A stretch of DNA of 6,305 nucleotides from Candidatus Binataceae bacterium (GTDB taxonomy: Bacteria > Desulfobacterota > Binatia > Binatales > Binataceae): assembly GCA_030042765.1 (NCBI GenBank), contig JASHZA010000250.1, positions 1 to 6,305 on the forward strand, read 5' to 3'. The notes under the pieces are model-generated. The model searched no databases. It was not told where the DNA came from and saw only the letters and a list, made by a program, of their open reading frames with translations. Below, piece by piece: positions 6,011 through 6,305 of this stretch (within the stretch, counting starts at the first letter, position 1; the number at the start of each line of letters is the position of its first letter). A program made the translations under genes and the position numbers.

Positions 6011-6305
6011 ATGCCACAGCTGGAAATTACTGCAATGACTTTCGGACCCTTCGGGGTCGGCCGCCTCGAGGGCAAGACGGTGATGGTGGCGAACACCGCC
6101 CCGGGTGACCTGGTGGAAATCGAAGTGGTATCACAGCGACACGACTATGCGATTGGGCAGCTCCGGCAGGTGATCCAGCCCGGACCGGCGAGGCGTCGGC
6201 CACCGTGTCCGTTTCTTCCGCGATGCGGCGGGTGCGACTGGCAGCAAATCGAATATCCCGCTCAAGTGCGGCTCAAGGGCGAGCTGATAGCGGCGGAATT
6301 TCGCC
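6011..6305 (+). CDS. rlmD: 23S rRNA (uracil-C5)-methyltransferase RlmD/RumA-type, N-terminal part (cut by the window edge)
   Basis: The frame from ATG 6011 is open to the right edge and gives 98 residues. Residues ~2-56 fit a TRAM RNA-binding domain (LEITAMTFGPFGVGRLEGK, then VMVANTAPGDLVEIEVV). Residues 66-75 read CPFLPRCGGC, with Cys66, Cys72 and Cys75 in the C-x5-C-G-G-C spacing. In the TrmA/RumA family this motif supplies three of the four ligands of a [4Fe-4S] cluster. The SAM-dependent methyltransferase domain and the fourth Cys would lie beyond the window. A TRAM domain plus this cluster points to RlmD (U1939 of 23S rRNA, E. coli numbering) or a RlmCD-like enzyme; TrmA and RlmC lack TRAM. 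The ATG at 6011 is preferred over Met9 (6035) because the TRAM first strand, LEITAM, precedes Met9. The ribosome-binding signal is poor (GAAG directly before the ATG). The gene is divergent from the dehydrogenase gene. Confidence 0.85.
   Translation, partial: MPQLEITAMTFGPFGVGRLEGKTVMVANTAPGDLVEIEVVSQRHDYAIGQLRQVIQPGPARRRPPCPFLPRCGGCDWQQIEYPAQVRLKGELIAAEFR

Noticed and set aside
1..6305. Mobile elements, CRISPR arrays, tRNA or rRNA genes, toxin-antitoxin or defence systems
   Set aside because: I found no transposase, direct-repeat array, cloverleaf-like sequence or small two-gene module. The window is tightly packed with ordinary chromosomal genes.

Overview
This is a GC-rich bacterial window with an ordinary chromosomal layout: short intergenic gaps, four protein genes (two cut by the window edges), and no mobile element, CRISPR array, rRNA or tRNA gene that I could recognise. 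The main gene encodes a very large NAD-specific glutamate dehydrogenase. That enzyme class is found in proteobacteria and actinobacteria, among others. Together with the GC-rich composition this suggests a free-living environmental bacterium, possibly from a proteobacterial or delta-proteobacteria-like lineage. The taxonomic guess is weak and rests on composition and family membership only.

Layout from left to right. Bases 1-57 (minus strand) hold the first 19 codons of an unidentified protein. Bases 58-130 are a divergent intergenic region with a likely minus-strand promoter, a 10-bp palindrome, and the ribosome binding site of the next gene. Bases 131-1096 (plus strand) encode a 321-residue multi-pass membrane protein with the central signature of YciC/GPDPase_memb/DUF975-type membrane domains. 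It converges tail to tail with the glutamate dehydrogenase gene on the minus strand, with only nine bases between the two stop codons. The dehydrogenase gene occupies 1106 to about 5863, or to 5932 if the upstream ATG is used. Bases 5933-6010 are a compact divergent promoter region. At 6011 a plus-strand gene begins that encodes a TRAM-domain, iron-sulfur RNA uridine C5-methyltransferase of the RlmD (RumA) type. It runs off the right edge.

The genes do not form an obvious pathway. The dehydrogenase converts glutamate to 2-oxoglutarate and ammonium (amino-acid catabolism), the methyltransferase would modify 23S rRNA, and the membrane protein has no assignable role. The best non-coding signal is the 78-bp gap between the dehydrogenase and methyltransferase genes. 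There two perfect TATAAT hexamers face opposite ways inside an 8-bp inverted repeat, with two small dyads between them. I found no convincing evidence of a previously undescribed system. The many long open frames antisense to the dehydrogenase are best explained as shadows of a long GC-rich gene.
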